Assembly (NCBI RefSeq): GCF_014822185.1
Contig: NZ_QVLR01000092.1
Coordinates: forward strand, 1 to 64,000
Reading direction: 5' to 3'
DNA length: 64,000 nt
From: Azoarcus sp. Aa7
GTDB lineage: Bacteria; Pseudomonadota; Gammaproteobacteria; Burkholderiales; Rhodocyclaceae
Below the pieces are notes generated by a model that worked only from the letters and a program-made list of their open reading frames with translations, searched no databases and was not told the DNA's origin. The number at the start of each line of letters is the position of its first letter. Within the stretch, counting starts at the first letter, position 1. This document shows positions 1 to 8,569 of the stretch, piece by piece. The position numbers and the translations under genes were made by a program.

Positions 1-654
1 CGGTGCAGGGCCTCGACGCCTCGCAGGTGCGGCTGGCCGTCGACATGGCGACGGGCGACCTGCTGATCCGCGCGGCCAGCGGCGAGGAGATGCGCATCGT
101 CGGCCAGAACACCGGGACGGGCATCGAGCAGATCGTATTCGCCGACGGCACGACGTGGGGGCAGCCGGAGATCGCCAACGCCACGCTCGAGTACCGCGGC
201 ACGGACAGCAACGACGTGCTCGTGGGCACGTCGGGCGTCAACTGGATGGACGGCGGCGCCGGTGACGACGAGCTGCACGGCATGGATGGGAGCGACACCT
301 ACGTGATGTCGAGCGGCGGCGGAAACGACCGGGTGGTCGACTACGGTGCGCCGTGGGACGTGGACACGGTGTCGGTGCAGGGCTTCGACGCCTCGCAGGT
401 GCGGCTGATCGGGGACATGGCGACGGGGGACCTGCTGATCCGCGCGACCAGCGGCGAGGAGATGCGCATCGTCGACCAGAACACCGGGATGGGTATCGAG
501 CAGATCGTGTTCGCCGACGGCACGATCTGGGGGAAGCTGGAGATCGCCAACGCCACGCTCGAGTACCGCGGCACCGCCGGCAACGACGTGCTCGTGGGCA
601 CTTCGGACGGCGACTGGATGGACGGTGGTGCCGGTGACGACCAGCTGGTCGGCA
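1..654 (+). repeat. 372-bp in-frame tandem repeat inside the RTX gene
   Basis: The sequence from base 1 recurs at base 373 with few differences, up to about base 654. The offset is exactly 372 bp (124 codons). Both copies encode DASQVRL, MATGDLLIRA, SGEEMRIV, IEQIVFADGT, NATLEYRGT and WMDGGAGDD. The first copy is cut by the window edge, so more copies may lie to the left. Confidence 0.9.
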
Positions 655-1547
655 ATTCCGGCAACGATGTGCTGATTGGCGGCGCGGGAGCCGACGTCCT
701 GCAGGGCGGCGAAGGATCCGATACCTACGAGGTCGATCAGCCCGGCGACGTGGTCATCGAGACCGATGCGAATGCGGTGACCGGCGGAGTCGATACCGTC
801 AATAGCTATCTGTCCGCCTACACCCTCGGGGCAAACGTCGAGAACGGCGCGATCTTGATGTCAGGCAACGCCAACCTGACGGGCAATGCGCTGAACAATG
901 TGATCGAGGCCGGAGCCTTCAACAACGTCATTGACGGGGGCAAGGGCATCGATACCGCGAGCTATGCTGCGGCCGGTGTCGGCGTGAGCGTGAGCCTGAG
1001 TACAACCAAGGCTCAGGTCACGGGCGGCAGCGGTACCGACACGCTGCTGCGGGTGGAGAACCTTGCAGGATCCGCGTTCGGTGACAAGCTGACGGGCAAC
1101 AGCGTATCCAACCTTATCGAGGGCGGCGCGGGTAACGATTACCTGGCCGGTCAGGGAGGAAGTGACTCCCTTTCCGGCGGCACGGGCGACGACGTGCTGA
1201 TCGGTGGCGTGGGGGCGGATCGACTGACGGGCGGTCAGGGGCGCGACGTCTTCGACTTTAATGCACTGACCGAAACCGGTACGACCAGCACGAGTTGGGA
1301 TCTGATCACCGATTTCGAATCCGGGATCGACTGTCTGGACCTGTCGTCGCTGGATGCCAATCAGGCCACATCCGCCAACGACGGGTTCTCCCAGATGCTG
1401 GCAGCCGGCGCGTCCTTTACCCAGGCGGGGCAGCTCATGTATTCCAACGGGGTTCTGTATGGGAACACCGATGGCGATGCGGCGGCCGAATTCGCCATCG
1501 GTCTGTCCGCGGCGCCGGAGCTGACGATGTCCGACATCGTGCTTTAA
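1..1547 (+). CDS. RTX-type calcium-binding secreted protein, C-terminal part (5' end outside window)
   Basis: The frame is open to the left edge, so only about the last 515 residues are visible. They contain several blocks of glycine/aspartate nonapeptides of the RTX form GGxGxDxLx, for example GGAGDD, GNDVLIGGAGAD and a longer run near the C-terminus ending GGQGRDVFDF. These fold as calcium-binding parallel beta-rolls. The last ~100 residues (ITDFESGIDCLDLSSLD onward) resemble the C-terminal module of serralysin-type proteins and probably carry the uncleaved type I secretion signal. The first ~220 residues are two copies of a 124-residue unit. No catalytic domain is visible, so adhesin, S-layer-like protein or enzyme cannot be told apart. 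No type I secretion genes lie to the right. Confidence 0.85.
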   Translation, partial: VQGLDASQVRLAVDMATGDLLIRAASGEEMRIVGQNTGTGIEQIVFADGTTWGQPEIANATLEYRGTDSNDVLVGTSGVNWMDGGAGDDELHGMDGSDTYVMSSGGGNDRVVDYGAPWDVDTVSVQGFDASQVRLIGDMATGDLLIRATSGEEMRIVDQNTGMGIEQIVFADGTIWGKLEIANATLEYRGTAGNDVLVGTSDGDWMDGGAGDDQLVGNSGNDVLIGGAGADVLQGGEGSDTYEVDQPGDVVIETDANAVTGGVDTVNSYLSAYTLGANVENGAILMSGNANLTGNALNNVIEAGAFNNVIDGGKGIDTASYAAAGVGVSVSLSTTKAQVTGGSGTDTLLRVENLAGSAFGDKLTGNSVSNLIEGGAGNDYLAGQGGSDSLSGGTGDDVLIGGVGADRLTGGQGRDVFDFNALTETGTTSTSWDLITDFESGIDCLDLSSLDANQATSANDGFSQMLAAGASFTQAGQLMYSNGVLYGNTDGDAAAEFAIGLSAAPELTMSDIVL

Positions 1548-1589
1548 ACCGGCAGGTGGGCGTGGGGCACAGATCCACGCCATGAATCG

Positions 1590-1642
1590 GGCGGCGGCAA
1601 CGGGGCATGCGAATCTGCTCCTTGTCGCCGCCTGTATTTTTT
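1590..1642 (+). terminator. Rho-independent terminator after the RTX gene
   Basis: A G/C-rich arm (GGCGGCG at 1590-1596) pairs with CGCCGCC at 1626-1632. Pairing continues inward with one mismatch, and the stem is followed by a T run at 1637-1642. It lies 43 bp after the RTX stop codon. Confidence 0.75.
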
Positions 1643-1780
1643 AGGGTGCCACCATGGCAGCGGTGCACATCATTCCGCATGGGGGCGACCGCATTGCCTG
1701 GTGTGCCCGTCGAGTTGTCGGGGTATGAAAAGGGCTTCAGGCATGAGACCCTCCACCCTTTGTTGTCTGGAACACATTAA

Positions 1781-3826
1781 TTGGTGGAAGAGAACTTCTT
1801 CATCGACCCCGAGGCCGTCGTGCCGGCGGAGGACGATGCCGAGAGCGACGACGAACTGCTGGACGTCGCGCGCGAACTTCATCTCTGGCTGCAGAGCTTC
1901 AACGCGCGCCTCGTGCACAACGAGGGGGCGGTCGCGATCGAGGTTGCCGGCGAGGTCGAGGCCGAGGGGCGACGCTTCCCCTACCGGCTGGTGCCGGAGC
2001 GCTGCGTGCTGGCGCGGGTGCAGAAGTGGCGCAAGCTGCCCGAGGATAAGCATCTCGCGCTGGTGCGCGAGCGGCTGCACATGGCATCGGTGGCCGAGTT
2101 CGAGGCCGACGTGCGCGCCTTCGTCACCGCCGTGCTGAAACGGGCGCAGGCCGAAGGGCTGGACGGCGCGCGCTTCCTGAGTGCGCTGGAAACCGGCAAA
2201 GAGCTGGCGAGCCGGCGCTTCCGCATCGTCGAGGACCGGCTCGCCGAGGCGGCCGTGCGCCGCCGGACGGAGACGCTGGCCGAGGCTGCGCGCGATACGG
2301 TCAAGCTGGCGCGCTATCCGGAATCCTTCGAAACGGCGTTCATGATGCGCCGCCGCTTCGTCGCGATCCTCGGGCCGACGAATTCTGGCAAGACGCACCA
2401 GGCGATGGATGCGCTGGCGCAGGCGGCGACCGGCGTGTACCTGGCACCGCTGCGCCTGCTGGCGCTGGAGAACTACGAGCGCCTCGCCGACCGCGGCGTG
2501 GCGGTGAGCCTCGTGACCGGCGAGGAGCGGCGCATCACCCCCGGCGCGACCCACGTCGCGAGCACCATCGAGATGCTCGACACTTCGCGCCCGGTCGAGG
2601 TCGCGGTGATCGACGAGATCCAGATGCTGGAGGATCTTGACCGCGGCTCCGCGTGGACTGCCGCGGTGTGCGGAGCCGCAGCAAAGACGGTGTTCCTGCT
2701 CGGCGCGCTGTCGGCGCGCCCGGCGGTGGAAGCGCTCGCCGAGCGCCTCGGCTGCGAGCTCGAGGTGCGTACGCTGGAACGCAAGTCGCCGCTGGAGATG
2801 GCGCCGCGTGCGGTGGGCAGTATCGGGCAACTGCGACGCGGCGACGCGGTGATCGCATTCTCGCGCCGCGACGTACTTAACTGGGCGACAAATGTCGCGG
2901 AGGCCGGGTTCCGCGTCGCGACGATCTACGGCAACCTCTCGCCGGAGGTGCGCCGCGCGCAGGCGCAGCGCTTCCGCGACGGCGAGGCCGACATCGTCGT
3001 CGCGACCGACGCGATCGGCATGGGGCTCAACCTGCCGGTCGCGCGGGTCGTGTTCTCCACTGCGAAGAAGTTCGACGGCATCTCCGAGGACATCCTGCCG
3101 CCTTGGCTCACGCATCAGATCGCCGGGCGGGCAGGGCGCTTCGGGCTGCACGAGGCGGGCCTCGTGGCGGGCTTCGACGACCACACGCACAGCATCGTCG
3201 GCCGCCTGATGCGCACGGCTGCCGAGCCGCTGTCGAGCCGGGGCTTTTACGTGACGCCCTCGCTGCACCACCTGAAGAGCATTTCGGCTGCGACCGGCGA
3301 GCGCTCGCTCGCGCGCCTGCTCGAACTCTTCTCGCGCAACATCGACCTCACCGACGACTTCTTCCTGCCGGGCGACATGACCGAGCAGATCGAACGAGCG
3401 CGCTGGCTGGACGCGCTGCCGCTGTCGCTGGAACATCGCTTCACGCTGTCGCTCGTGCCGGTGTCGACGCGCGTCGAATCGCTCAATCAGGCGTGGCAGG
3501 AATGGGCGCGTGCATTGTCGAAGGAGCGCACGTCGCACCTCTTGATCGAACCGGTCGGTGCCGGGCGCTTTGCGCTGCAGGCGGCCGAGGATGCCTGCAA
3601 GAAGTACTCGGCCTATGCGTGGCTGGGCTATCGCCTGCCGGACCATTACCCCGATGCGGAGGTGGCCGTGGCGCTCGCGCGGAGCATGTCGGAGACGGTC
3701 GACGAGATGCTCGCGCGCCAGCATGGGCGGCGGCGCGACTCGGGGAGCCGGGGCAGGGGCCGCGGTAAGCCGCGGCGGGATGGTGCGGCGCAGCGTCAAT
3801 CGGGCGGTCGCCGCAACAGCCGGTGA
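1781..3826 (+). CDS. SUV3-like superfamily 2 RNA helicase
   Basis: The 681-residue protein has SF2 helicase motifs in order: Walker A GPTNSGKT (about residue 197), the Walker B variant VIDEIQM (DEIQ, typical of the Suv3 branch rather than DEAD), and the motif VI region QIAGRAGRFG. The C-terminal third matches the general layout of Suv3-type helicases, and the tail is rich in Arg/Gly (residues ~655-681), as in RNA-binding tails. The likely role is ATP-driven RNA unwinding in RNA turnover. The frame opens just after a TAA at 1778-1780. Only TTG (1781) and GTG (1784) are available near the start and neither has a good ribosome site, so the N-terminus is uncertain. The gene appears monocistronic. 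Confidence 0.85.
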   Translation: MVEENFFIDPEAVVPAEDDAESDDELLDVARELHLWLQSFNARLVHNEGAVAIEVAGEVEAEGRRFPYRLVPERCVLARVQKWRKLPEDKHLALVRERLHMASVAEFEADVRAFVTAVLKRAQAEGLDGARFLSALETGKELASRRFRIVEDRLAEAAVRRRTETLAEAARDTVKLARYPESFETAFMMRRRFVAILGPTNSGKTHQAMDALAQAATGVYLAPLRLLALENYERLADRGVAVSLVTGEERRITPGATHVASTIEMLDTSRPVEVAVIDEIQMLEDLDRGSAWTAAVCGAAAKTVFLLGALSARPAVEALAERLGCELEVRTLERKSPLEMAPRAVGSIGQLRRGDAVIAFSRRDVLNWATNVAEAGFRVATIYGNLSPEVRRAQAQRFRDGEADIVVATDAIGMGLNLPVARVVFSTAKKFDGISEDILPPWLTHQIAGRAGRFGLHEAGLVAGFDDHTHSIVGRLMRTAAEPLSSRGFYVTPSLHHLKSISAATGERSLARLLELFSRNIDLTDDFFLPGDMTEQIERARWLDALPLSLEHRFTLSLVPVSTRVESLNQAWQEWARALSKERTSHLLIEPVGAGRFALQAAEDACKKYSAYAWLGYRLPDHYPDAEVAVALARSMSETVDEMLARQHGRRRDSGSRGRGRGKPRRDGAAQRQSGGRRNSR

Positions 3827-3851
3827 TTCTGACGTCGGTGCAGTGCACAAT

Positions 3852-3902
3852 AGAACATGATTCTGTGATAAAGTTGCGTCACATGCAATAAAGTTCTATT
3901 AT
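3852..3902 (+). promoter_or_regulatory. MFS gene promoter with AGAAY-N3-RTTCT operator pair
   Basis: A sigma-70-like promoter reads TTGCGT (3874-3879), 17-bp spacer, TATTAT (3897-3902). A perfect dyad AGAACATGATTCT lies at 3852-3864, 22 bp before the -35 start. A half-degenerate copy, GCAATAAAGTTCT, lies at 3885-3897 in the spacer and abuts the -10. The spacing matches the other promoters described for this motif. Confidence 0.7.
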
Positions 3903-3958
3903 TCGGCCATTCGCGGCGGATCCCGGTCCGCCTTTCATGATCGAGAGTGGAGATCCCG

Positions 3959-5359
3959 ATGGCCAGCATCACGGAACATGAACCCCACGGAGAACACCAG
4001 ACGAAGAAGGCGACGGCCAGCGGATGGATCGGCTCGGTGCTGGAGTATTACGACTTCTTCATCTATGCGACGGCAGCCTCGCTGATCTTCCCGCAGATCT
4101 TCTTTCCTGCCACGGATCCCAAGGTCGCGATCGTCGCTTCGCTGGCCACCTACGGTGTCGGTTACGTCGCCCGACCGATCGGTGCCTTCTTCCTTGGTCA
4201 TTGGGGTGACACCCACGGCCGCAAGCAGGTGCTGTTGGTGTGCATGTTTCTGATGGGTATTTCGACCGTTGCCGTGGGGCTGCTGCCGACCTACGAGCAG
4301 GTTGGCCTGCTCGCCCCGGCGCTGCTGGTCGTGTTGCGCCTGATCCAGGGTTTCGCGGTCGCTGGCGAGATTTCCGGCGCGAGTTCGATGATCCTCGAGC
4401 ACGCGCCTTTCGGTCGTCGCGGCTACTACGCGAGCTTCACGCTGCAGGGCGTGCAGGCGGGGCAGGTGCTTGCCGCCGCCGTGTTCCTGCCGCTCGCGCA
4501 CTATCTGCCGACGGAGGATTTCAATTCCTGGGGGTGGCGGATTCCCTTCCTGCTGAGCTTCGTCGTGATCGTCGCCGGCTACTACATCCGCAGCGAGGTC
4601 AAGGAAACCCCGGCCTTCGCGGAGGAGAGCGAGCACGGCGAAGTGCCCAAGGCGCCGGTCATCCAGGCGCTCACGCACAGCTGGCGGGACATGCTGCGCG
4701 TGGTGTGCATGGCACTGATGAACGTTATTCCGGTGGTCACGACCGTGTTCGGCGCGGCCTACGCGGTGCAGGCGGGCTACGGAATCGGCTTCGACAAGGA
4801 CGTGTACTTGTGGATCCCGGTCCTCGGCAACTGCCTCGCGGTGATCGTGATCCCCTTCGTCGGCAAGCTCTCCGACCGCGTCGGCCGCCGTCCGCCGATC
4901 ATCTTCGGTGCGCTCGCCTCGGGGCTGCTGTCCTTTGCTTACCTCTACGCGATCAGCATCCATAACGTGCCGCTCGCGATAGCGATGTCCCTGCTGATGT
5001 GGGGCGTGGTTTACCAGGGCTACAACGCGGTGTATCCGAGCTTCTACCCCGAACTGTTCCCGACGCGTACCCGCGTTTCGGCGATGGCGATCTCGCAGAA
5101 CCTCGGCACGCTGGTGACGGCGATGCTGCCGATGGTTTTCGCCGCGGTCGCGCCCCCGGGATCGACCAACATCCCGATGGTGGTCGGCAGCATCACCCTC
5201 GCGGTGACGGTGGTGGCGGCGTTGGCCGCGTGGAGCGCGCGCGAAACCTACCGGGTGCACCTGAACGACCTCGGTCAGCCGGACGCGGTGCCGATGGACA
5301 AGGACGAATACGACCAACTCTCCGCGCAAAGCCTCGCGGTCGCCAGGCAGGCTGCGTAG
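3959..5359 (+). CDS. MFS transporter, metabolite:H+ symporter (MHS) type
   Basis: This 466-residue inner-membrane permease has the MHS-family layout: a charged N-terminus, then SVLEYYDFFIYA in TM1, the cytoplasmic loop GHWGDTHGRKQ (major facilitator signature), a matching GKLSDRVGRRP in the second half, and about 12 hydrophobic segments. MHS members carry organic acids or betaines such as shikimate, 2-oxoglutarate, proline or citrate with protons. The substrate cannot be read from sequence. ATG 3959 is chosen over the in-frame GTG at 3947 because GGAG at 3949-3952 is well spaced from it. The promoter carries the shared AGAAY-N3-RTTCT sites, linking it to the TRAP, DMT, porin and aldehyde dehydrogenase genes. 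A strong terminator follows. Confidence 0.88.
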   Translation: MASITEHEPHGEHQTKKATASGWIGSVLEYYDFFIYATAASLIFPQIFFPATDPKVAIVASLATYGVGYVARPIGAFFLGHWGDTHGRKQVLLVCMFLMGISTVAVGLLPTYEQVGLLAPALLVVLRLIQGFAVAGEISGASSMILEHAPFGRRGYYASFTLQGVQAGQVLAAAVFLPLAHYLPTEDFNSWGWRIPFLLSFVVIVAGYYIRSEVKETPAFAEESEHGEVPKAPVIQALTHSWRDMLRVVCMALMNVIPVVTTVFGAAYAVQAGYGIGFDKDVYLWIPVLGNCLAVIVIPFVGKLSDRVGRRPPIIFGALASGLLSFAYLYAISIHNVPLAIAMSLLMWGVVYQGYNAVYPSFYPELFPTRTRVSAMAISQNLGTLVTAMLPMVFAAVAPPGSTNIPMVVGSITLAVTVVAALAAWSARETYRVHLNDLGQPDAVPMDKDEYDQLSAQSLAVARQAA

Positions 5360-5375
5360 GGGGGTGTCCGATTCG

Positions 5376-5403
5376 GGGGAGGCCTTTGCGGTCTCCCCTT
5401 TTT
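5376..5403 (+). terminator. Rho-independent terminator after the MFS gene
   Basis: A 9-bp stem (5376-5384 with 5390-5398, one G-T pair) closes a 5-base loop and is followed by five T residues (5399-5403). It lies between the convergent MFS and ketopantoate-reductase-like genes. Confidence 0.85.
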
Positions 5404-5442
5404 CGTCTACGCGGGGCAGAGTGTGCAGCGCCGGACGCAGCC

Positions 5443-6354
5443 TCAGAGCGGCGTCGTGCCCTCCGCGGCGCGTTCTTCGAACAGCTTCACCAGGCTGTAC
5501 AGCACGCGGTTGACCGGCGTCGCGACGCCCAGCGTTTTGCCGCGGCGCAGTACAAAGCCGTTCAGGTGTTCGATTTCGCTGCGCTTGCCGCGTGCGAGAT
5601 CCTGCGCCGTGGAGGAGAACTGCGTCGGCATCGTCTGCGCGATCCGCTGCACCGCGGCCCAGCAGTCGCCCGGCACCGTGATGCCCTCCGCCCACGCCAG
5701 ATCGAGGCATTCCTGCACCGCGTCGCGCATGACGTCCTCGACGGCATCCCCGGCGACGAGTCGGCCATAGGGCAGCTGCGTGATTGCCGACAGGGCGTTG
5801 TACGCGCAGTTGAGGATCAGCTTGGCCCACAGCGCGCCGACGACGTTGTCGGAAATTTCGACGGGCACGCCGGCGGCGGCGAAGAGTTCGACGAGGCGGC
5901 CGGATGCGTCCGACGGGCCGATCACGAGTTCGCCCCGGCCGTGGTGCTTCACGTGGCCCGGGCCTGCCATCTCGGTCGCGACATAGACCACCGCGGCGCC
6001 GACCTCGCGGCCCAGCAGCGCCTGCAGCCGTTCGGCGTTGTCGACGCCGTTCTGCAGGCTTAGCACGATCGCCTCGGAGGCCAGGTGCGGCGCCATCGCG
6101 GCGGCGGCATCCGCGGTGTCGGTCGATTTCACGCAGCACAGCACGAGCTGCGCACCGCGCACGCCCTCCGCGCCGGTGCTGGCCCGCACCGGCACGCGTT
6201 CCTTGAAGTCGTGCGTGTCGAGGAGGAGTCCGTCGCGCGTCACGACGTCCATGTGCACCGGGCGACCGACCAGGACAACCTCGTGACCGGCGCGCGCGAG
6301 CATGCCGCCGTAGTAGCAGCCGACCGCGCCGGCTCCCATCACTGCAATCCTCAT
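5443..6354 (-). CDS. panE: 2-dehydropantoate 2-reductase family protein
   Basis: The 303-residue protein starts with the dinucleotide-binding loop MRIAVMGAGAVGCYYGG, typical of ApbA/PanE ketopantoate reductases that reduce 2-dehydropantoate with NADPH for pantothenate and CoA synthesis. The probable catalytic lysine and substrate-binding stretch is ALWAKLILNCAYN, in the C-terminal helical domain. The start at 6354 is chosen because GGAGAG lies 8 bases upstream; ATG 6360 would be too close to it. The gene sits alone among transport genes, so it could instead be a paralogue acting on another 2-oxo acid. It is divergent from the DMT gene, and one AGAAY-N3-RTTCT dyad (6617-6629) lies between them. 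Confidence 0.85.
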   Translation of the reverse strand: MRIAVMGAGAVGCYYGGMLARAGHEVVLVGRPVHMDVVTRDGLLLDTHDFKERVPVRASTGAEGVRGAQLVLCCVKSTDTADAAAAMAPHLASEAIVLSLQNGVDNAERLQALLGREVGAAVVYVATEMAGPGHVKHHGRGELVIGPSDASGRLVELFAAAGVPVEISDNVVGALWAKLILNCAYNALSAITQLPYGRLVAGDAVEDVMRDAVQECLDLAWAEGITVPGDCWAAVQRIAQTMPTQFSSTAQDLARGKRSEIEHLNGFVLRRGKTLGVATPVNRVLYSLVKLFEERAAEGTTPL

Positions 6355-6605
6355 GAGCATCTCTCCGTTGTGTCGGGGCGGTCGCGGAACGCGCGCCCAT
6401 GAGACGGCGATCCGCGGCAAGGTGGACATGTTAGCCCCATGCCGTGCGACCGGCACGAACCGGCTGTTCGTGGCGGGGACGGCGAACCGGGTCCGCGGTG
6501 AGAGCAGCATCGGCACGTACGGCGGATGCGGGGATGGGGCTGGATGGGGCAGTCGGGAGCGAATCCCTGCACGGGCGCCCGGCAGTTGTTATGCGCCGAA
6601 TGGTG

Positions 6606-6634
6606 TTGCGTTAAATAGAATCGTGTTCTAAAGT
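6606..6634 (+). promoter_or_regulatory. DMT gene promoter with AGAAY-N3-RTTCT operator
   Basis: TTGCGT (6606-6611), a 17-bp spacer and TAAAGT (6629-6634). The dyad AGAATCGTGTTCT (6617-6629) fills the spacer and shares its last base with the -10. The gene-free stretch 6355-6677 holds this promoter; I see nothing else in it except the ribosome site of the leader frame. Confidence 0.7.
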
Positions 6635-6677
6635 GGAGTCGGTCACAAAACTTGAATTCCAAGAACAAGGAGACGCC

Positions 6678-6794
6678 ATGACCGACCGCTATGCCGTGAT
6701 CGGCCGACCTGAGCGGCACGGGTATGCGGCCGGATGTGCGCCCCGCCATCGACATTTTCCGCAGCGCCTGACACGGTCGGGGACGCACGCGTGA
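6678..6794 (+). pseudogene. 38-codon leader frame resembling the N-terminus of shikimate dehydrogenase
   Basis: ATG 6678 has a strong ribosome site (AAGGAGA, 6667-6673). The frame starts MTDRYAVIGRPERHG and ends at TGA 6792-6794. The first nine residues equal the typical start of bacterial AroE proteins (MTDRYAVIG followed by NP), and then the similarity stops. The stop codon overlaps the GTG start of the DMT gene (GTGA, 6791-6794). It may be a gene remnant or a coupled leader peptide. The AroE comparison is from memory. Confidence 0.45.
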
Positions 6795-7672
6795 CCGATA
6801 CGCATGTTTACCGCACGCGCGTGCTGGGCCCCTTGCTGATGTGTCTGGCCTGCCTGTGTTTTGCAGCGCTCGACACGCTGATCAAGTATCTGTCGCACCG
6901 GCTGCCGCTTACCGAAGTGATCTGGGTGCGCTATGCGGTGCAGACGATCGCCATCGCAATCCTCTTCGTGCCCAAGATGAAGGGGCGCATCCTGCGCACC
7001 GCCAATCCCCGGCTGCAGGCGCTTCGCGGCATGTGCCTGCTCGGCGCGAGCCTGTTCGTGATCAACGGGCTGTCGCGCCTGCCACTCACCGAGACGACGG
7101 CCGTCCTTTTTCTTGCGCCGTTGATCATCACACTGCTTTCGGGGCCGGTGCTGGGCGAGCACATCAAGCGGGTGGACTGGCTCGCGGTGACGCTCGGCTT
7201 CGTGGGCGTGCTGATCATCGTGCGTCCGGGCGGAGGGCTGCTGACCTGGGCGATCCTGTTTCCGGTCGGCACCGCCTGCTGCAACGCCGTGTACCAGATG
7301 GTGACGCGTTCCTTCCATAGTGCGGAGCATCCGGTGACGACCAACCTCTACACCGGATTGGTCGGCGTGCTCGTTCTCGCCCCGCTGATGCCTTTCGTGT
7401 GGCAATGGCCTACCGTGGAGCAGTGGGGCGTGCTTGTGCTCGCCGGGCTCGTCGGCGGGCTCGCGCATTACATCATCACCAAGGCGCTGGAATGCTCCAG
7501 CGCGGCGGCGCTCGGGCCGTACGGCTATACGCAGCTGGTGTGGGCGGCCCTGCTCGGATTCACGGTGTTCGGGGCTTTGCCGGACGCGGTCACCTGGCTC
7601 GGCATCGCGGTGATCGCGAGCAGCGGGCTGCTGCTGTCGATCTATCACTTGGTGACAGCCCGGCGAAGCTGA
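6791..7672 (+). CDS. DMT-family (EamA) inner-membrane transporter
   Basis: The 293-residue protein has about ten hydrophobic segments in two repeated EamA halves, the usual drug/metabolite transporter fold. The first half holds FAALDTLIKYLSHRLPLTEV, the second ends AVIASSGLLLSIYHL. Family members export or import amino acids, nucleosides or other small metabolites; the substrate is unknown. GTG 6791 is chosen because GGGGA (6779-6783) is spaced 7 bases from it and because it overlaps the stop of the upstream 38-codon frame. An in-frame GTG at 6734 is possible but less likely. Its promoter carries the shared dyad. Confidence 0.85.
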   Translation: MTDTHVYRTRVLGPLLMCLACLCFAALDTLIKYLSHRLPLTEVIWVRYAVQTIAIAILFVPKMKGRILRTANPRLQALRGMCLLGASLFVINGLSRLPLTETTAVLFLAPLIITLLSGPVLGEHIKRVDWLAVTLGFVGVLIIVRPGGGLLTWAILFPVGTACCNAVYQMVTRSFHSAEHPVTTNLYTGLVGVLVLAPLMPFVWQWPTVEQWGVLVLAGLVGGLAHYIITKALECSSAAALGPYGYTQLVWAALLGFTVFGALPDAVTWLGIAVIASSGLLLSIYHLVTARRS

Positions 7673-7711
7673 AAATTCAAGGAGTTTCTCCTCGCGCAGC
7701 GAATGCGCTTA

Positions 7712-7737
7712 GAACCCGCTCAAGCGGGTTCCTTTTT
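7712..7737 (+). terminator. Rho-independent terminator after the DMT gene
   Basis: GAACCCGCT (7712-7720) pairs perfectly with AGCGGGTTC (7723-7731) around a two-base loop. A T run (7733-7737) follows. It separates the DMT gene from the TRAP promoter. Confidence 0.85.
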
Positions 7738-7756
7738 ATAAGGGGACTTAATTTTG

Positions 7757-7807
7757 AGAACATGATTCTGAATATTAGTTGCGTACAACAGAATTACGTT
7801 CTATAGT
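7757..7807 (+). promoter_or_regulatory. TRAP operon promoter with two AGAAY-N3-RTTCT operators
   Basis: The promoter is TTGCGT (7779-7784), 17-bp spacer, TATAGT (7802-7807). Dyad 1, AGAACATGATTCT (7757-7769), lies 22 bp before the -35 start. Dyad 2, AGAATTACGTTCT (7790-7802), lies in the spacer and touches the -10. The two dyads are 33 bp apart, about three helical turns. This is the clearest member of the set. Confidence 0.78.
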
Positions 7808-7950
7808 TGCTGAAAGTCAGCCTACGCGATTTACGCGCGTCTCAAGAACAAGGCAGCAAGTCCGAACGGCCCCGAAGAGGCCGAAGGCATCCCGACGGAA
7901 GGCGCGACGTTGGATGACAGTTTGCACACGATGTCCTGGAGGAGAAGTCG

Positions 7951-8553
7951 ATGAGTTCACCAGAAAGTCCCGTATCCGTCGTCACGAAAATCGTGGACGG
8001 GTACTTCCGGTTCCTGAAGTTCGTGATTGCGCTGTGTCTGGCAATCATGGTCGTGCTGGTGTTCGGGAACGTGTTCCTGCGCTATGCGTTCAACAGCGGC
8101 ATCTCGGTCTCCGAGGAAGTGTCCCGCTGGTTCTTCGTGTGGATGACCTTCCTCGGCGCCCTGGTTGCGATGCGCGAGCATGGGCACCTCGGTGTCGATG
8201 CCTTCGTGATGCGCCTCTCGCCCCTGGGCAAGCGCGTGTGCCTGGTCATAGGCCAGGTGCTGATCGCGTACGTCTGCTGGCTGCTGCTGATGGGGAGCTG
8301 GGACCAGACGGTCATCAACCTCGACGTGAAGGCGCCGACTTCCGGCTGGTCCATGGGCTGGTTCTACGGCATCGGGGTCGTGTTCGCGGTCACCGGCGGG
8401 CTGATCACCCTGCACAACCTCTATCGTGCGTTGTTCTGCAAGCTGGCCGAGCACGAGCTCGTGCAGGTCAAGGAATCCGAGGAAATCCACGGCGAACACG
8501 CCGACACGCATGGCGAACCCGCGCTGCGTGCGGTGGCGGGCGGCAAGCACTGA
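7951..8553 (+). CDS. dctQ: TRAP transporter small permease (DctQ type)
   Basis: The 200-residue protein has four membrane segments, including FVIALCLAIMVVLVFGNVFLRY, and the conserved SEEVSRWFFVWMTFLGA of DctQ subunits. It pairs with the large permease to form the sodium-coupled TRAP translocator in the inner membrane. The C-terminal tail after ~residue 165 is hydrophilic and rich in His/Glu. The start is fixed by GGAGGAG at 7938-7944. It is the first gene of a dctQ-dctM-dctP operon, 16 bp before dctM, behind the double-operator promoter. Confidence 0.92.
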   Translation: MSSPESPVSVVTKIVDGYFRFLKFVIALCLAIMVVLVFGNVFLRYAFNSGISVSEEVSRWFFVWMTFLGALVAMREHGHLGVDAFVMRLSPLGKRVCLVIGQVLIAYVCWLLLMGSWDQTVINLDVKAPTSGWSMGWFYGIGVVFAVTGGLITLHNLYRALFCKLAEHELVQVKESEEIHGEHADTHGEPALRAVAGGKH

Positions 8554-8569
8554 GACAGGGAGCCCCATC

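Noticed and set aside
1-654. Possible CRISPR array at the left edge
   Set aside because: The repeat unit is 372 bp, in frame and coding; there are no short repeats with unique spacers.
1670-3850. 726-codon open frame on the minus strand opposite the helicase gene
   Set aside because: It mirrors the codon positions of the helicase gene in high-G+C DNA. The translation is Arg/His-rich with no recognisable domain, whereas the plus-strand frame has clear helicase motifs.
3935-6400. 821-codon open frame on the minus strand
   Set aside because: It spans two real genes (MFS and ketopantoate reductase) in shadow frames and reads as Arg/Gly-rich low complexity.
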